This document shows, piece by piece, positions 1-13,125 of a stretch of 64,000 nucleotides of DNA (position 1 is its first letter; every line of letters starts with the position of its first letter). The notes under the pieces were generated by a model. The model worked only from the letters and a program-made list of their open reading frames with translations. It did not search any database and was not told the DNA's origin. Source of the stretch: Heracleum sosnowskyi (lineage: Eukaryota > Streptophyta > Magnoliopsida > Apiales > Apiaceae); the NCBI GenBank assembly GCA_030848705.1, contig CM061235.1, positions 137,275,228 through 137,339,227 of the forward strand, given 5' to 3'. The position numbers and the translations under genes are program-made.

Positions 1-596
1 ATATAATTTATTTATATTCAGTCTATAATAAACACAGAATAACACGAATTCAAACACGATTTAACTCAGCTTTATCTACTCAAATTCAAAAAAATTCAAA
101 TATCTATCTATATTTCATATGTTATAAATTTTTACATAACCATACTTCGATTTGAGATCCATACTTTAGGTTCGAATTTAGTTCTAATTTAATCCATGAA
201 ATATCCATATTCAAGTTTCGTAGTCATGTTAGGTTCGTATAAGATCCATTTCAATATTTGTCCCATTTTTAATTATTGCAAGTATTTAGACAAACTTTAA
301 ACATCATTAATGTAATATAATATTTATAGTTAGGTAGTTAATAAATTTTTGAATGAATATTTTAATTTTGTTAAGATCATTGATGCATATTATCATATAA
401 AAGATACAAATTATCCGACTCAATTAATTTTTAAATGCATTCATTATAAAAAAAACACTTTGAAAACATTATTTCTTTTAAAATTCTATATTTAATTTAA
501 AATCTAAAATCATATCATATCACATATTTAATTTAATTTATATATTATATTTTTTTTGCTTTAAGATAAGGTATGCGACTAGTGAGTAAGAAATAG
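1..596. other. AT-rich upstream flank, no gene seen
   Basis: This stretch is A/T-dominated and has no open frame of note. Near its start it has a few ACACGA-like words similar to those flanking the hAT element in the PIGN intron, so part of it may be an old transposon remnant. The distal promoter of the RNase H1 gene must lie in its right half, but no TATA box stands out. Confidence 0.5.
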
Positions 597-721
597 TTGG
601 ACGGGTTGATCCGTCCCAGCTGTGCAACCCGACCCGAACCGATCCAGCCTTTTTTATCATCTCCCTCATCAATTCATCTCTCACTCTCTTCACACTCTCG
701 ACTTGTTCACTTTCACTTATT

Positions 722-926
722 AAACCCTAAAAACTTATTAAACCCTTTGAATTACTACCCTTTACTATTGCTTTCTTCACATTCTCTTTACCCTTTTTTT
801 CTCCTCCAATTTTTGGCTTTTTATAAGGTAAAGTTTCCACCTTTATTTGTTTCTATGTAAAATAAAGAAAGCCAGTTGATTTTGTACTTATTGTGTTTGT
901 TGATTTAAAAATATGATTTTGTGCAG
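722..926 (+). promoter_or_regulatory. RNase H1 5' leader with telo-box and leader intron
   Basis: A telo-box (AAACCCTAA, 722-730) and a second AAACCCT word follow pyrimidine-rich sequence, the usual look of a plant housekeeping-gene leader. A probable leader intron runs from the donor AAG|GTAAAG at 828 to the acceptor TTTTGTGCAG at 926, 30 bp before the start codon. The telo-box and splice words are read directly; their use is inferred. Confidence 0.5.
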
Positions 927-956
927 CAAGAATTTGAAGGGTCACAGAATTAATCA

Positions 957-3900
957 ATGGGGGATGAAAAGGAGGCCTTTTATGTTGTGAGAAAAGGGGA
1001 CATTGTGGGACTGTACAAGAATTCTTCTGATGTTCAAGCTCTTCTTGTAATTTTTAATTCTTTTCATTACCCTTCTGCAGAATTATATAATTTTATTGTG
1101 TGTTTTTTTTTTTTTAAATTTGCTACTGTTTTTTGGTAGGTTGTTATTATGATTTTTGAGTACTTGTTTATTTGGATTTTGTTAGTAGAAAGAGGATAAT
1201 GGTTGTGATCTTGGATCATGAAATGATAATGAAAATGATGGTAGCAGAATAAAAACTATGGTGATCCTCAGTGTAAAGAACTGGGGAATGTTATGAATTG
1301 ATAATTGTTAAATAATTCTTAGGTTTATATCTCTTGTTTTAAACCTTTTTCTTGACCTGGTCCGACATCAGTTAACGTTGCTATAACATTCTGTCAATTT
1401 GTTTGATTAGTTTGTTAAATCTGCTCAGAGTAAACTCATTCAATGTAGAGGTTATTGAAATATATTTAATTCTTATATGTTCCTCTACTTGTTATGATAA
1501 TTATTCTGAAATTGCATGCTTGCTTATATTGAATTTATTCTCAAATGTTCAGATGTACGATCCTTCTATTACGGTGTTTAAAGGATATTCTCTTCCCAAA
1601 GAGACTGAGGCATACCTGAATTCACGTGGGCTAAAGAATTCTATTTGTTCCATTGGAGCCTCCTCTGTGCAAGCTGATCTTTTTGGCCCGCTTGTTGTGT
1701 GCCCTTTTCAGGTTATCTCTTTTGTATCTGCAAGGCTTAGCCTAGCGGGTATCCTTTCTTGGAACCCCAGTGGTGGAGTGGGTGCGTGTGTATTTAAATT
1801 TCTGTAATTGACCTTTACCAAAACAAAAGGTCATTTTTTAGCTTGTACAATAAAATCATGTATAAGACCCGCCCTGCACTTTGCCCCTCCTCGATACTTG
1901 CACACAAATAGCTATAAAAATACTCATTGATTGTTGATTTTGAAGAATGTTGCTGTAGGCTATGGTACGACAATTCTCTATTTGTCTTTTCTTTTTTATC
2001 TGCTCTACATCAGTTGTATTATTATTACTTCAAATTCGATCTTGTTTCTTGTTCCACTTTCTCAACGAATTTGGTTGTGAATTGGAGCAAGAGACAAAAT
2101 GCAAAAACTAAACATAACAATTATGTCGACTCAGAAGTAGGGTGTAAAGGTGAGATGTGCTCTTTTTGTACATTGTTAAGCTTCCACTCGTCTAGTCACA
2201 CATTAATCTTTGCCATGAATAAATTATTAAAGGCTATTAGGTGAAGAGTGGCTCATGCAACTTGTAAATGTTGATTTATTTCAGCAACCAGCTAGCAGTA
2301 AAACGAAAGCAGTTCAGATAATTTCTCCGGAAAAGAGGCTGCAGGTAGACTACTGGTTGTCAAATCTGATAATGTTTGACATTTACACTTTGTAAGATGC
2401 ATATACTGCTTGAGATAATTTTTGTAAAGCATATACGCCAATTCCTATTCATATGAGGTATTTTTTTTTTGTTTTGCAGCTCCTTTAAAGGATCTTGTTT
2501 CAGAAATCTATGCATTTATGTTCCATTTTACCACAGTACCCCTTTGTTTGCAAAGTAGCAAAAAAATAATTTAAACTTTGCAAAGTAGCAAAAGAAGAAT
2601 TTAAACTTTGTAGACGCCTGCCCTATATATCAAAACATAATCTGAGGGTATCGTGGGGATTATAATTAATTAATTATGTTGCATTATATACACCAGTATG
2701 ATTTCTAAGATACACCAGTATGATTTCTATGGCCGTTTATCCCAAAATTAATTTTTTTCTAGAGTATTTATACATTTTTTTTCATTTAGTATTTTTTTAC
2801 ACATTTTGTTTGCATTTCTACCACATAAATCATTAAAAAGAAATTGTACTTCAATCATTTTATCTCTATTCTTAAATCATTTTAAGAATAGATTAAGTCA
2901 TAATATGATGCAATTACTGATATCATAGGGGCACTAAACATATTTTAATGGGGGCACGTATAACATACACATTTATACGATAAAAAAATAGTTGTAAAAA
3001 TTTACGAATATAATTTTTCGTGGGGGCACGTGTCCCCGTAGGCCACTACTTAATTCCGCATTTGGTTGACTTTCTCCATTAATGGACTCGTTTGTTGGCT
3101 TGCTAGGTTAAGGTAGAATAGCTATCTTTCTAGTTTAAGGTGAAGGACTGAATTAAAGGAACATGTTCTCAAATGCCTTATGTCCTGCAAGTTCATTTAG
3201 TCCTATAAATGTCTATGGGAGATTGCTCACTTGGTCTGTTATATATTATTCCTTTCCACAATGACTCCTTTGGATCTTGTCTTTGCTTTTCGTTATTCTG
3301 TTTGTCTATATTGTGGTCATGTTAACCCTTTAAATTTTTGGTCTATTAAAGATGTATAATCAATTAATTAGAAAACTAATTTAAAATCAAATAATGGCAG
3401 AGCAGCCGGTATTATACTTTAACGCCATCTAATTTATACAAGGTGGTGCTGATGTTTTAAATATGTCCCTAAGTTGCAACTATGTTCTTTATATCTTTTA
3501 AGTTAGTTTTGTCAATGTTAGATAATTACATCCTGAACTTCAGAGTTTGAGTCAAATCTAATTTTTGGACCTTTAGTTAGACAGATTGTTAAGGTTGCAT
3601 TTGTAATGAATTGTCTTATCTGATCATATTTTTGTTTCGCATAATGCACTTGTTGTTTAAAGCTATTTTAAGAATCAAGGAGTCCCACAAGTCATATGTT
3701 TCTGGCCAGGAAGATTCACGGTTCTCTTCAGGAACTGTCTATTGCCTTCTTTTAATATATTTTTTATTTTTTAGCATGGTGCGGGGGGATCAAATCCATT
3801 CTCAAACCCTCAGCAAAATCAATCTAGAAGAGAGAATGTCATGGCTGTTCCACCAATTTCTTCTTATTGTGTAAGTAATAAAACTTATTCTTACTGCCAT

Positions 3901-6900
3901 GTCAGTCGAGTTTATGTTTAAACATATTTATATCTTAAGCTTTCTAGATGGGCCATATTCTGGTTGTAAAATGTCAATAATTTTGTTACAAAAGGTAGTC
4001 CCTTCTTAGTTTTAAAATCTGTAAAATAAATTTTGCTACTCTTTGTTGCTCATTATTTTTTTTAAAGAATAATAGCACACACAGAATTGTGTCTGACTAG
4101 CCTTATATAAAGGATATATGAATATTGAAAATAGAATTTGTTGCAACAGTTTCTGATTCTCTAAACCTGTGACACTTCTTGTATTGATGGGATCGAGCAT
4201 GGAGTTTATTGTGCTGAGTTGTTATTGTAATGTAGGTCACTTGAATGCAAGCAGGTGATTACACAAATTGGCGTGACAAACAAAAATTGACATGTTCTTC
4301 ATCAAGTAACAAAAATCAATTAGTATAAACATTCTGCACAAATGGGTCCAAACTATGATATACCTCAAAATTCTATGTTTCCCTGTGATATGTTTGACAA
4401 GGTAGAGATGTGGAGTATATGCAAGTACGCACCCACTGATATAGGTAGATATATCATGCGTAACTGGTTAAGGTCGTCTTAAACCAATTGAATTTCATAA
4501 ATGCTAGAAATTTGTTCCGACTTAATGATACTAATTATCTGATGACATAAGATGTGGATATGGAAAGAGTAAATATGTTTTTTTTTTAATATTATCATCT
4601 GTAGTTGTTTCTTCTAGGCAGTTGAGAGAAAATATTTTGAATTTATGTGGCACGATGCGATTTACTTTTAGTTTTCATGTGTAAAAATTTTCAAAAAAAA
4701 ACCTTGAACAAGGTTTGATCATAGTGTGATATGTTTCCCCCCTCTTTTAGTCGTAGTTGACTCCTTATAGTTTGACCAAAATAACAAGAATTATGAGATC
4801 TTGGGTCCTAGGCCAAAACATGAATTGGCTGTATGTTTAGTGGATGGAATTGTCAGTTCAGATGGTGTAGGCATTCTGTTGTTTCTGTTTGTATGTTATC
4901 TATCTGATAAGCTAATGGATAATTTTTTCTTCCAATCCAAATTATTTGCTTCTTGAATTACAATGTTAGAAACTCCTATGTATAGTTAAATCTGTATCCT
5001 TTTATATTCCAGACCTTCATTCTTGAGTTTGATGGTGCATCAAAGGGAAATCCTGGGCAAGCTGGTGCTGGAGTTGTGCTGCGTGCTGCAAATGGAAGCT
5101 TGGTATGCTGCTAATTGGCATGCATGTTTCTCTTGTATAATGTGCAGGTGTCTGATATATACTCGCACAGGTTTATCGGCTGCGTGAAGGTTTGGGCATT
5201 GCAACTAATAACGTTGCAGAATATCGATCTCTGATTTTGGGATTGAAGGTTGCTCTGCAGAAGAGAATTACACATATAAGTGTGAAAGGAGATTCTAAAC
5301 TTGTTTGTATGCAGGTTAGTTATATGCCTTTGGTTTATCATTCTTTCTTCACTTAATATGAATCTAGTAATTTACTTACAATTATTTTTAGCTCGAATTG
5401 GTTACGTGTTACAAATTAAATTACACTTGCATCATGTTATAAATGAAATTTGAAGCTTCTTACTCTTTATTGAAAGATAGAACCCCTTTAAAATAATATC
5501 ACATTGTACCAAATTTTGTTTCACCCCTAAAATCTTATTAATTTCTCGTTTCACCACATTTTATTAAGTTATTTATTGTTGTGAGAATCCTATTCATATT
5601 TGTTGTCATTGTGTCTAGTGTTTGTAAGCATGGGTTAACTTCTTAAGTTGTGTTTTACAGTTTTTTTGCATAAACAAATAATCAAAAATCAAGCACATCA
5701 CTTTATATATTAAAATATCACTTTATTTAAAAAAAAAATAATTCATGAATATTTTAAAATAACAAATTTCAACCACATATTATTTTAATCAGTAGAATAA
5801 GATCTTTACTCATGCAAAATAATGATTCTTGAAGGTTTTAAAATATTAAAAAGATTATTAGACTACCATGGCCGCCACAGTTTTAAAACTTATACTATTT
5901 TACGTAATTAGTTTAATACTATATTATAATATTTTAGTTGAAAATCAAATAGTAACAAATTAAACATTATATTTATTGATATAATTTGTACTCATTAATT
6001 TTGAAAAATTTTAATTGATAAAATAGATGTTTATGGTTGTAAGAACTAAGAAGATATAAATTTCTTAGAAAAAAGTAGTTTCCATAAACGTACAAAAACC
6101 TCAAAAATTATAAACGTACACATGAAAGTTATTAAATTAACTAAACTTAAATATAAGGTCATAATATTAAATAAATCAAATTAAAAGTTGTATGCTTAAA
6201 ATTTAGTTTAAGGTTTAATTTTTGTAAAAAAATTTAAGGATATGATAACTATTAAAAGTGAAATGTTATATCTCAAACTATAACATTTATAATTTATTTT
6301 GTACTTTATTGCAATATATTATCAAAATTACCATAAAAATATATAATTTAGTTTATATTTTACTATAATACAATAATATATTACGTTTAGTTGACCTAGT
6401 GTTGTTTTATTTTATTATATTCCACAAAAATAATAATAGATAAGGATTGGGAAAAATATAAATTAATTTTGTACATAAAATTGTTATGTAATGGCTATTT
6501 TAAATGTTTGTAATTAGACTTTTCAAATTATAAAGTAGTTATTTCAAGTGAAATTATCAAAGTAATTATTTTAAGTGAAATTATGAATTTTAAATTTAAA
6601 AAGTGTGTTGGCATATGTGTGCCATTAGAATCTTAAGGTGTTAATGATTTATTAGGTTGTGCCTGTACAAATGTGTTCTAATAAGGTGTAGAATAGTTGT
6701 AGGTGAAGGTGAGAATTATGAAGTCATAGTTTAGGTGTCATTTTTTTGTTTGAATAAAACTTACCATTTAAAACCTTGATCTTCAAATGTTAAATTTATT
6801 TTTCATGATTTCTTATGAACGTACAAAAACCTCAAAATTTTATGATGATTTTCATATAAACATGAAAGTTATTAAATTAACTAACCTTAAATATAAGGTT

Positions 6901-8803
6901 ATAATTTAAAATAATCAAATTAAAAGTTGCATGCTTAAATTTTAGTTTAAGGTTTAATATTTGTAACAATGTCAAGGATATGATAAATATTAAAAGTGAA
7001 ATGTTATATCTCAAATTAACATTTATGATTTATTTTGTACTTTATTGCAATATTATTTTCAAAACTACTATAAAAATATATAATTTAATTTACACTTTTT
7101 TTTACAGGATAATTTAATTTACACTTTACTATAATCCAATTATATATTAAGTTTAGTTGGACTAGTGTTGTTTTATTTAATTATTTTCCACAAAAAATAA
7201 TAGATAACAATTGGTAAAAGTATAAATTAATTTTGTACATAAAATTATTATGTACTAGCTACTTTAAATGTTTGTAATTAGATTTTTCAAATTACAAATT
7301 AGTTGGTTAAAGTGAAATTATTAAAGTAAAGTAATTATTTTAATTGAAATTACGTATTTTAAATTTGAAAAGTTTGTTTGCACATGTGTGCCGTTAGATT
7401 TTTAAGATATTAATGATTTGTTAGGTTGTCCGTGTAAATGTAGAATAGTTGCATGTGAATGTGTGTCTATTTGGAGAGTTATGTAGTCATAGTTTAGGTG
7501 TCATTTCATTTAGGTTATATCTAATGAGACTTATGACGTCATAATTGCTCTTCAAGATTAAGTATACTAATGATATATCTATATTCTTTATTACCAACTT
7601 TTATATTTATACTCTTTTTTACTCGCAAATTCTTTCAACAAATTTATTCCACCCCTATATATATTTGAAAAGATCTTGCGTTCAAGTTCTTACAATTACA
7701 GAATTAAGTAATATTCATTGTCTGTACTCTGTATTAGAAATCGAAAGCCTCTTTCAATAGTACCTTATTTATAGTACAAATTTGGTTTAACCCCTATATC
7801 TAAATAAATCTCGGGTTCGATTACATACAAGAATACAACTACATAAACAAATAATATTAATTTATAATTGCTCCTTTACTTACTGTATAAATACTATTTA
7901 TCAAAATCTGAAAGACTTCTTGTATCATTATAGCATGTAGTCATTTGCCTTGCACTTTGATTCTGAACAATGTGCATGTGGTTGACATGATCTACCATCT
8001 TATTTTTGCAATCGATTAAATCTGCGGTTACTATATATCTAAAGGTTGGGCCTTTTCAATATATGGTCCGCCGCTAATATACTACTACCTGATTTGTATC
8101 TGTTTATTATTAATGAATATTTTCAGTTTTTTTTTTGCTAAACAATATTTTCAGTTTTTACTACTTGAGTGGCAAAATGAGTTTGCAGATTCAGGGTCTG
8201 TGGAAAACCAAAAACCAGAACATGGCTGACTTATGCAAGGTGGCTAAGGAGCTCAAAGACAAATTTTCGTGGTTTGAGATCAATCATGTTGAAAGGGTAT
8301 ATGTAGTGGAGTACTTTTTTACTTATCTTGCAGTACAAAATGATATGTCAAATGTTGTTCAGTTACTAGAGATAACCTATTGGTATACCTAACCTGCTTC
8401 TTTTGAAGTATATACATACCTTTCTTTGTGGTAGGGTAAAGGCTTGGTGAAAAAAATTACTAAGAGGGTTCGGTAGAATCAATTTATTACATGAATATAA
8501 CTAAAACAAAAAACTAACGATGCATTATTGTTAACATTTTGATAAATGGTGCCACTTGCCAGTGATCGGTCTTACACCATATGTTCTTTATGCTATGGGC
8601 CGTAAACTAGTCCCTTATATATCTTGTTAACTCTATGAAAGGAGTGGAACTCGGAAGCTGATGCTCAAGCCAATCTTGCTGTCTATCTCTCTGGTAATGA
8701 TTCTTCTTCCTTTGAGCGTTTTAGATAAGGTTTTACTATCTTACAAAACATTGTGCTTAACTATGCAGAGGGTGAAATTCAAGAAGACTGTGAGCGGAAA
8801 TAG
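957..8803 (+). CDS. RNH1A: Ribonuclease H1 (hybrid-binding domain plus RNase H domain)
   Basis: It cleaves the RNA strand of RNA-DNA hybrids and so removes R-loops. Coding exons, all with GT-AG borders: 957-1046, 1553-1711, 2285-2344, 3775-3870, 5013-5102, 5171-5314, 8189-8296, 8642-8693 and 8769-8803, about 277 codons. An extra 9-codon exon at 3710-3736 is possible. The N-terminus is a caulimovirus-viroplasmin-like hybrid-binding domain (FYVVRKGDIVGLY at residues 8-20, FKGYSLPKE in exon 2). The C-terminal half is a type 1 RNase H domain with all four acidic catalytic residues: FDGASKGNPG, NNVAEYRS, VKGDSKL and SEADAQAN. It starts directly at the hybrid-binding domain with no transit peptide, like the nuclear or cytosolic Arabidopsis form, so I lean to RNH1A rather than the organellar paralogues. 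The intron at 5315-8188 is unusually long and repeat-filled. The family is certain; the exact paralogue is not. Confidence 0.88.
6086..7512. repeat. Tandem duplication of about 700 bp inside an RNase H1 intron
   Basis: Two direct copies lie almost back to back, roughly 6086-6750 and 6816-7512. Both open with ACGTACAAAAACCTCAAAA and run in the same order through CATGAAAGTTATTAAATTAA, CAAATTAAAAGTTG, GTGAAATGTTATATCTCAAA and CCACAAAAA to a shared end, AGTCATAGTTTAGGTGTCAT. By eye they are about 80-85% identical with small indels. No coding content or transposon ends were recognised. Confidence 0.8.
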
Positions 8804-9315
8804 GGTTTGTAATGCCTTAAAATAGCAAATCCCTTTTGTTTGTTTTGCTGACGGAGAATAGGGTATGTGTATGAAATGGTTTTAGTTTTAAGTACCTCTT
8901 AAGCTAACTTTGTATTATGACCTGGAAGATATAAACAGTAAGTAGGCAGTACTGTAACAGTTACGTAATGGGATTGTAAAAAAAAGCTGTTATGCATTAT
9001 GATGAAACAGCGAATTGATAGTGGCAACAAGTTTAACATTTTCCCTGATTGAATGCAACTGCCTAAATTACAACAGGTTTTGATTTGTGGGAGTATATGT
9101 CAAACATCTTTCAAAAAATGTATACAAGTAAATTAAAACAAACATATAAATGTCTACAAATGATTTCTTCCTATATTCACAAATTAATAATGCAACTTAT
9201 AATTTGTATGCAATTAAAAGGACATAGAAACTATTCCTATATTTACAAAATTGAACTCGTGAAGTGTTGTAAATTTGGGGGACCCCAGAAAAATAGCATC
9301 AAAACAAAGTCTTGT

Positions 9316-9481
9316 TCATAACCTGGTTGTAAAACCAACAGAGTCGCCTGGATTACAAATCCACTTGATGCTGTACAGGCCTTTAGCAATGATACCTGGG
9401 GGAGGTCCTGGGACAGTGTTAACGCATGCAGCTTCACAGTTCAGGAATGGACCCTTAGAGGTGTTTGGCCACACACATATA
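9316..9481 (-). other. Candidate last exon of a small cysteine-containing peptide
   Basis: On the minus strand an acceptor-like CCACTACAG is followed by an open frame that ends in TGA at 9316-9318. It reads through segments such as FLNCEAACVNTVPGPPPG, GLYSIKWICNPGD and SVGFTTRL, with four cysteines and natural-looking composition. I did not recognise the family or find an upstream exon with a signal peptide. It could be a real small secreted peptide, a gene remnant or chance. Confidence 0.28.
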
Positions 9482-10126
9482 CTGTAGTGGGATGCAACTC
9501 AAAACTACTACTGTATTATTTTTGTTATAATTACAAAGTGTCTACTTATTATCCGAGTCACCGGAAACATCTTCATGTAGAAATAATTAAAAAAAACATG
9601 GTATGATAGTAACGGATGCCTGAACGGTATCAAATATACATGGACAATACAAATTATTCAGATATGGACTTGACAGCAAAAATGCTTGATGCATTCACCA
9701 TTGATAGAAGAAATAGAGTCTCCCTGTTTTGGTTTGTAAGAGAACTCGAAACTGTAAATGATAAAAGATTCTCAATATATCCAGTTTTAATGTTCAACAG
9801 CTAATCAGAGCATAGTAGTACTGCAGAGGGCGGAGTCCACAAACCTTTTATATGACTATTTGAATTTAAGTCAATATCCTGTTCACTGTCTTTGATACAT
9901 TTCTGCATACTGCATTTATACATGTCATTGAATTCGATATGTATGCAGCAAATCTTTGTTTTAGATGCAGATCTTGTTACTTGAGGCCAGGTTTCAAATG
10001 AGAACTAAAAAAACATATAAGAAGCACAGGCATGGAGCAAAATGAATGGGATGTAGGGAGTATTCTAACTAAACGGATTACAGCGAGATTTTTTTTTTTT
10101 TTTTCGCTAAATGAGACTCGAGAGTC

Positions 10127-10396
10127 CTCCCTCCTTCCCCTCAATTCTTTACATTGAGAGACGTCACGTAGATTAAGAAAAAATGTAAATTAATATGAAA
10201 AAGTAAGAAAAATGAGTAAAGTGATGGGGCTCATCAATATTTAATGTATAAAATGAGTATAAAGTAGGTATAGTGGAGGAAAGTAATGGATGTGATTGAA
10301 TTTTATATTATAAAATATTACTATTTTTGGTATGTAAAGAAATGAGAGATACGTACCAAAAAGGAAAGTGTAAAGAAATGAGAGGGACAGAATTTC
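10127..10396. mobile_element. Stowaway-like MITE, degenerate
   Basis: The left end CTCCCTCCTTCCCCTC is mirrored on the right by an inverted, diverged copy (GAGAGGGACAG read on the plus strand); both run on into an ATTCTTTACA-like inner arm. The interior (AAAATGAGTAAAGTG, then ATATTTAAAGTATA-like, GTGGAGGAAAGTA and TTTTATATTATAAAA) matches the better-preserved element at 63496-63722, so both belong to one family. Ends are approximate. Confidence 0.65.
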
Positions 10397-11572
10397 TTTT
10401 ACTGTTGGCAACTTTATTGGGTAAGTACGGACAACCAGCTGGTCTGCCATCATTGATCAAAACTCAACTTTTGGGACAAGATTGGTTGCTGTTGTACTGC
10501 ACCCCTACTGACTCAATCTAATTACAACAACCAACTTGACTAATGAAAAATGATACACTTTTGAATCCAGTGAAAAGACTTTACAGCCACTCTTCAATTT
10601 TCTAAATTTGGGAATTTTTCATATTAGTAGTCAAGAACTACATAGGTGATGCTTGTAAAGTTGTACTAGTAGTTAGCAATAATATGATGCCTAGTAATTA
10701 TATTATATTTATTTTGTGTCCAACTCATCATTTACCGGAATTATATTAGTTTATAGAGAACGGAGAGCCTATTTTCCAATATGTAAAAATTTAAAAATTA
10801 ATTATTGAGATAAACAAGGAGCTAACCGGGACGAGGACGAGTCTCGCCCTCGCCCCTGCACCGAACAAGACATAAATCCGGAGATTTTTGAGGGAGAAGA
10901 GGACGAGGGAGAACACAGGGGAAGTCTGAAATGTTGATAAACTTGTTTAAAATATGATTAAAGAAAGAGTAGAGCGGAGACAGACCTCGTGTAGAGTACT
11001 GATAAATTAATAATTCAGGGTACAAATTCTGATGAATTAGTCAGAGGATTAATTGTAGTATTAGTACAAGTTTACACATTTTGTGCAGATAGTACTCCAG
11101 TGCAATGGCTTTTGGCATGTGGGGTGGTTGGCCCTGCTCTGCTGAATGAACCTCTCAGAGTTTTTGTTTTAAGCACACCTTCCCATAACTATCTGTTTAC
11201 AGGCAATGTCTCACTGGCCTGCTCTCATTATCTAAACATTGATGCAAAAGCTGTCATGTCAAAGAGTAAGTTCTACTTTGACGGCTGTAATTTACATGGA
11301 GTTTTAAAATTATTCGGAGTTTCAAAGAACCGCCCCAATTTCAGATTTATAGATCGGTGATCATAGTTTATATCGATTTTTAAAAAAAAATGATTATGTT
11401 TAATCATTTAACAAATTTTAAAAAAATGAAAGTCCAACAATATTACGTAAAAATAATTTTGATGACACCTAAATACAGAAATTTTTATGGAAAAGCAAAG
11501 AAAGTTATCGAGTTGAACTTGCTTATTAGATTAGATTATTATAATGGACCATAATTACCTGGTCCTGTCACA

Positions 11573-11592
11573 CCCTCTATTTATATTTTATA
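11573..11592 (+). promoter_or_regulatory. TATA region of the GASA gene
   Basis: CTATTTATATTTTATACC lies about 50-65 bp upstream of the start codon at 11639, right for a plant TATA box with a short leader. No other element was identified. Confidence 0.55.
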
Positions 11593-11638
11593 CCACTCCA
11601 CTCACTCCCCATTCTGCTCAAACCATCTCTTTTACAAT

Positions 11639-12511
11639 ATGGCACTCGGATTTTTGGTTCATATTTTGGCCTCCTTTCTTCTTCTTTCAACAATGGTGTG
11701 TGATATTTATTTTATGCTTTACTTATTTCCTCGTGCATGTCTAAATATCGAAGTAAAATTAAACCAAAATAGATTTTGACCATGTTGATGCATATTTAAA
11801 AGGTGATTACATTGTTAGTTCTAATTTGTGTTCTAAATACTTGGTACTTGCAATATGTTTCTGACTAGTTACTTCTAATTTGTGTTCCTAACTTAACAAT
11901 TCCCTAATTTTTCTAGGTTTCAGCACAAGATGAAGAGCTCTTGCAGTTGCAGGTAACATACAATTCATTGTCCAAGACTGGCTTTACAATAATACAATAT
12001 GTTCTCCACATACTAATTTTTGTAAACTTTGAACCTTTTGATCAGAGTCCCCTGAAGACAGGTCTCCCTCCTACTCCAGTCAAGGCACCTCCACCTCAAA
12101 CAGTACCTGGCCCAGTCCGGGCTTCACCACCACCTCCAGCTCCAGAGGTGAAACCACCCATTTTTACGCCTCCATTTACGGCGCCCATAGTTTTGCCACC
12201 GCCTCCTTATGCACCTCCTCCACCCCCACGAAACACGAAAGGTTGCCTACATGCAAATAATTTCATTTCTAGATAAATATCGTATTTTGACAAGTGAAAA
12301 TTAAATAAAATATGGTTTTGGTGCAGAGTGCTACCCACCATGTTTGGTGAGGTGCAAGTTACACTCAAGGAAGAATGTGTGCCTGAGAGCTTGTGTAACA
12401 TGCTGTGATAGATGCAAATGTGTTCCTCCTGGCCAATATGGAAACAAAGAAAAGTGTGGCAAGTGCTATGCTAATATGACCACTCGTGGCGGAAGACCCA
12501 AGTGTCCTTAA
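11639..12511 (+). CDS. GASA14: Proline-rich gibberellin-regulated (GASA/snakin) protein
   Basis: This is a secreted cysteine-rich peptide of the GAST1/GASA/snakin family, apoplastic proteins tied to gibberellin-dependent growth and redox control. Exons 11639-11695, 11917-11952, 12046-12241 and 12327-12511 have GT-AG borders. The first exon encodes a hydrophobic signal peptide (MALGFLVHILASFLLLST). A proline-rich linker follows (PPTPVKAPPPQTVP, APPPPPRN), then a C-terminal domain starting ECYPPCLVRC and ending GGRPKCP. I count 12 cysteines in that domain, the family hallmark. The long proline-rich spacer matches the GASA14 type rather than the short classical members. It is intact, with no frame breaks. 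The family is sure; orthology to GASA14 is by architecture only. Confidence 0.88.
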
Positions 12512-13075
12512 ATATGTATGTGTATGTTGGAGATAATTAGGAATCTATTTGTTCCTCCTCTCATCATCATGAAAAACTTGAGGATCACAGGGAACAACTA
12601 ATTAAGTAGTGTTGTTATGATTTAAGTGCTACATTTCATTTTGCAGTAGGGAATTATGTTTAATTAAAGGATTTTGCTTGTGAAGCCTTATTCTTAGTTT
12701 GGCATCATCATCTGAATCAATTTATGCCGATTTGTCCGTCTGAATCACTCTGCTTTGGGTTGGTTCTCAGATATATGATTTTATGATATGCCCCAAAATG
12801 ACAAGGACCTGGTTGCACATAACGAACTAGACATTAGGGAAACTTGAGGAAATGCAGCTGTTACAAATATTTGGTATACGATAAAGCCCAATCGAAAGAG
12901 ATAATGCTTAATATTTGGCCTCTCCTAAAATCACATTTTGTTCAAAACTATCAGAAGGCAATAATAAATCGGATACACATGAATCTTGGATAGTCATGAG
13001 ATTTATACCAACTGTTGGGCCGTCAGGAAGACTTCCCGTAACACCGATTTGTTTTTGGACTAATCCCAAAAAGTC
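12512..13075. other. GASA 3' region up to the copia stub
   Basis: The first 200 bp are probably 3' untranslated sequence. No further gene was seen. The stretch ends abruptly where the 50-bp LTR stub of the copia element begins, so the left boundary of that element is a deletion or recombination breakpoint and not a normal insertion site. Confidence 0.5.
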
Positions 13076-13125
13076 CATCTATTCAAGATACATACATTCA
13101 TTCTGCAACTATATGTTTTCTATCA
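13076..13125 (+). repeat. 50-bp stub of the copia 5' LTR
   Basis: From CATCTATTCAAG to GTTTTCTATCA this matches 17973-18022 at every base I compared, while the sequence immediately upstream shares nothing with the 3' LTR. The primer-binding site follows after one base. Confidence 0.85.

Larger units (their letters stand above)
8804..11560. other. Spacer between RNase H1 and the GASA gene
   Basis: This holds the 3' untranslated region of the RNase H1 gene, a candidate minus-strand exon (9316-9481), a Stowaway-like MITE (10127-10396) and otherwise AT-rich sequence. A GC-richer patch near 10805-10900 (CCGGGACGAGGACGAG, then CTCGCCCTCGCCCC) looks like a transposon fragment, but I could not assign it. 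Confidence 0.5.

Noticed and set aside
597..860. 87-codon open frame in the RNase H1 leader
   Set aside because: Pyrimidine-rich leader sequence crossing a probable intron donor; composition is low-complexity Leu/Ser and it has no homology I recognise.
7805..7825. GGGTTCGATTAC, resembling a tRNA B box
   Set aside because: No A box or cloverleaf arms at proper spacing; it is an AT-rich intron word.
9243..9487. Overlapping open frames on both strands
   Set aside because: Only the minus-strand frame ending at 9316 has an acceptor and natural composition; the other frames are its shadows.
10822..11025. 67-codon minus-strand frame with Arg/Gly-rich end
   Set aside because: Low-complexity GAGGACGAGG repeats make the frame; looks like transposon scrap, no domain.
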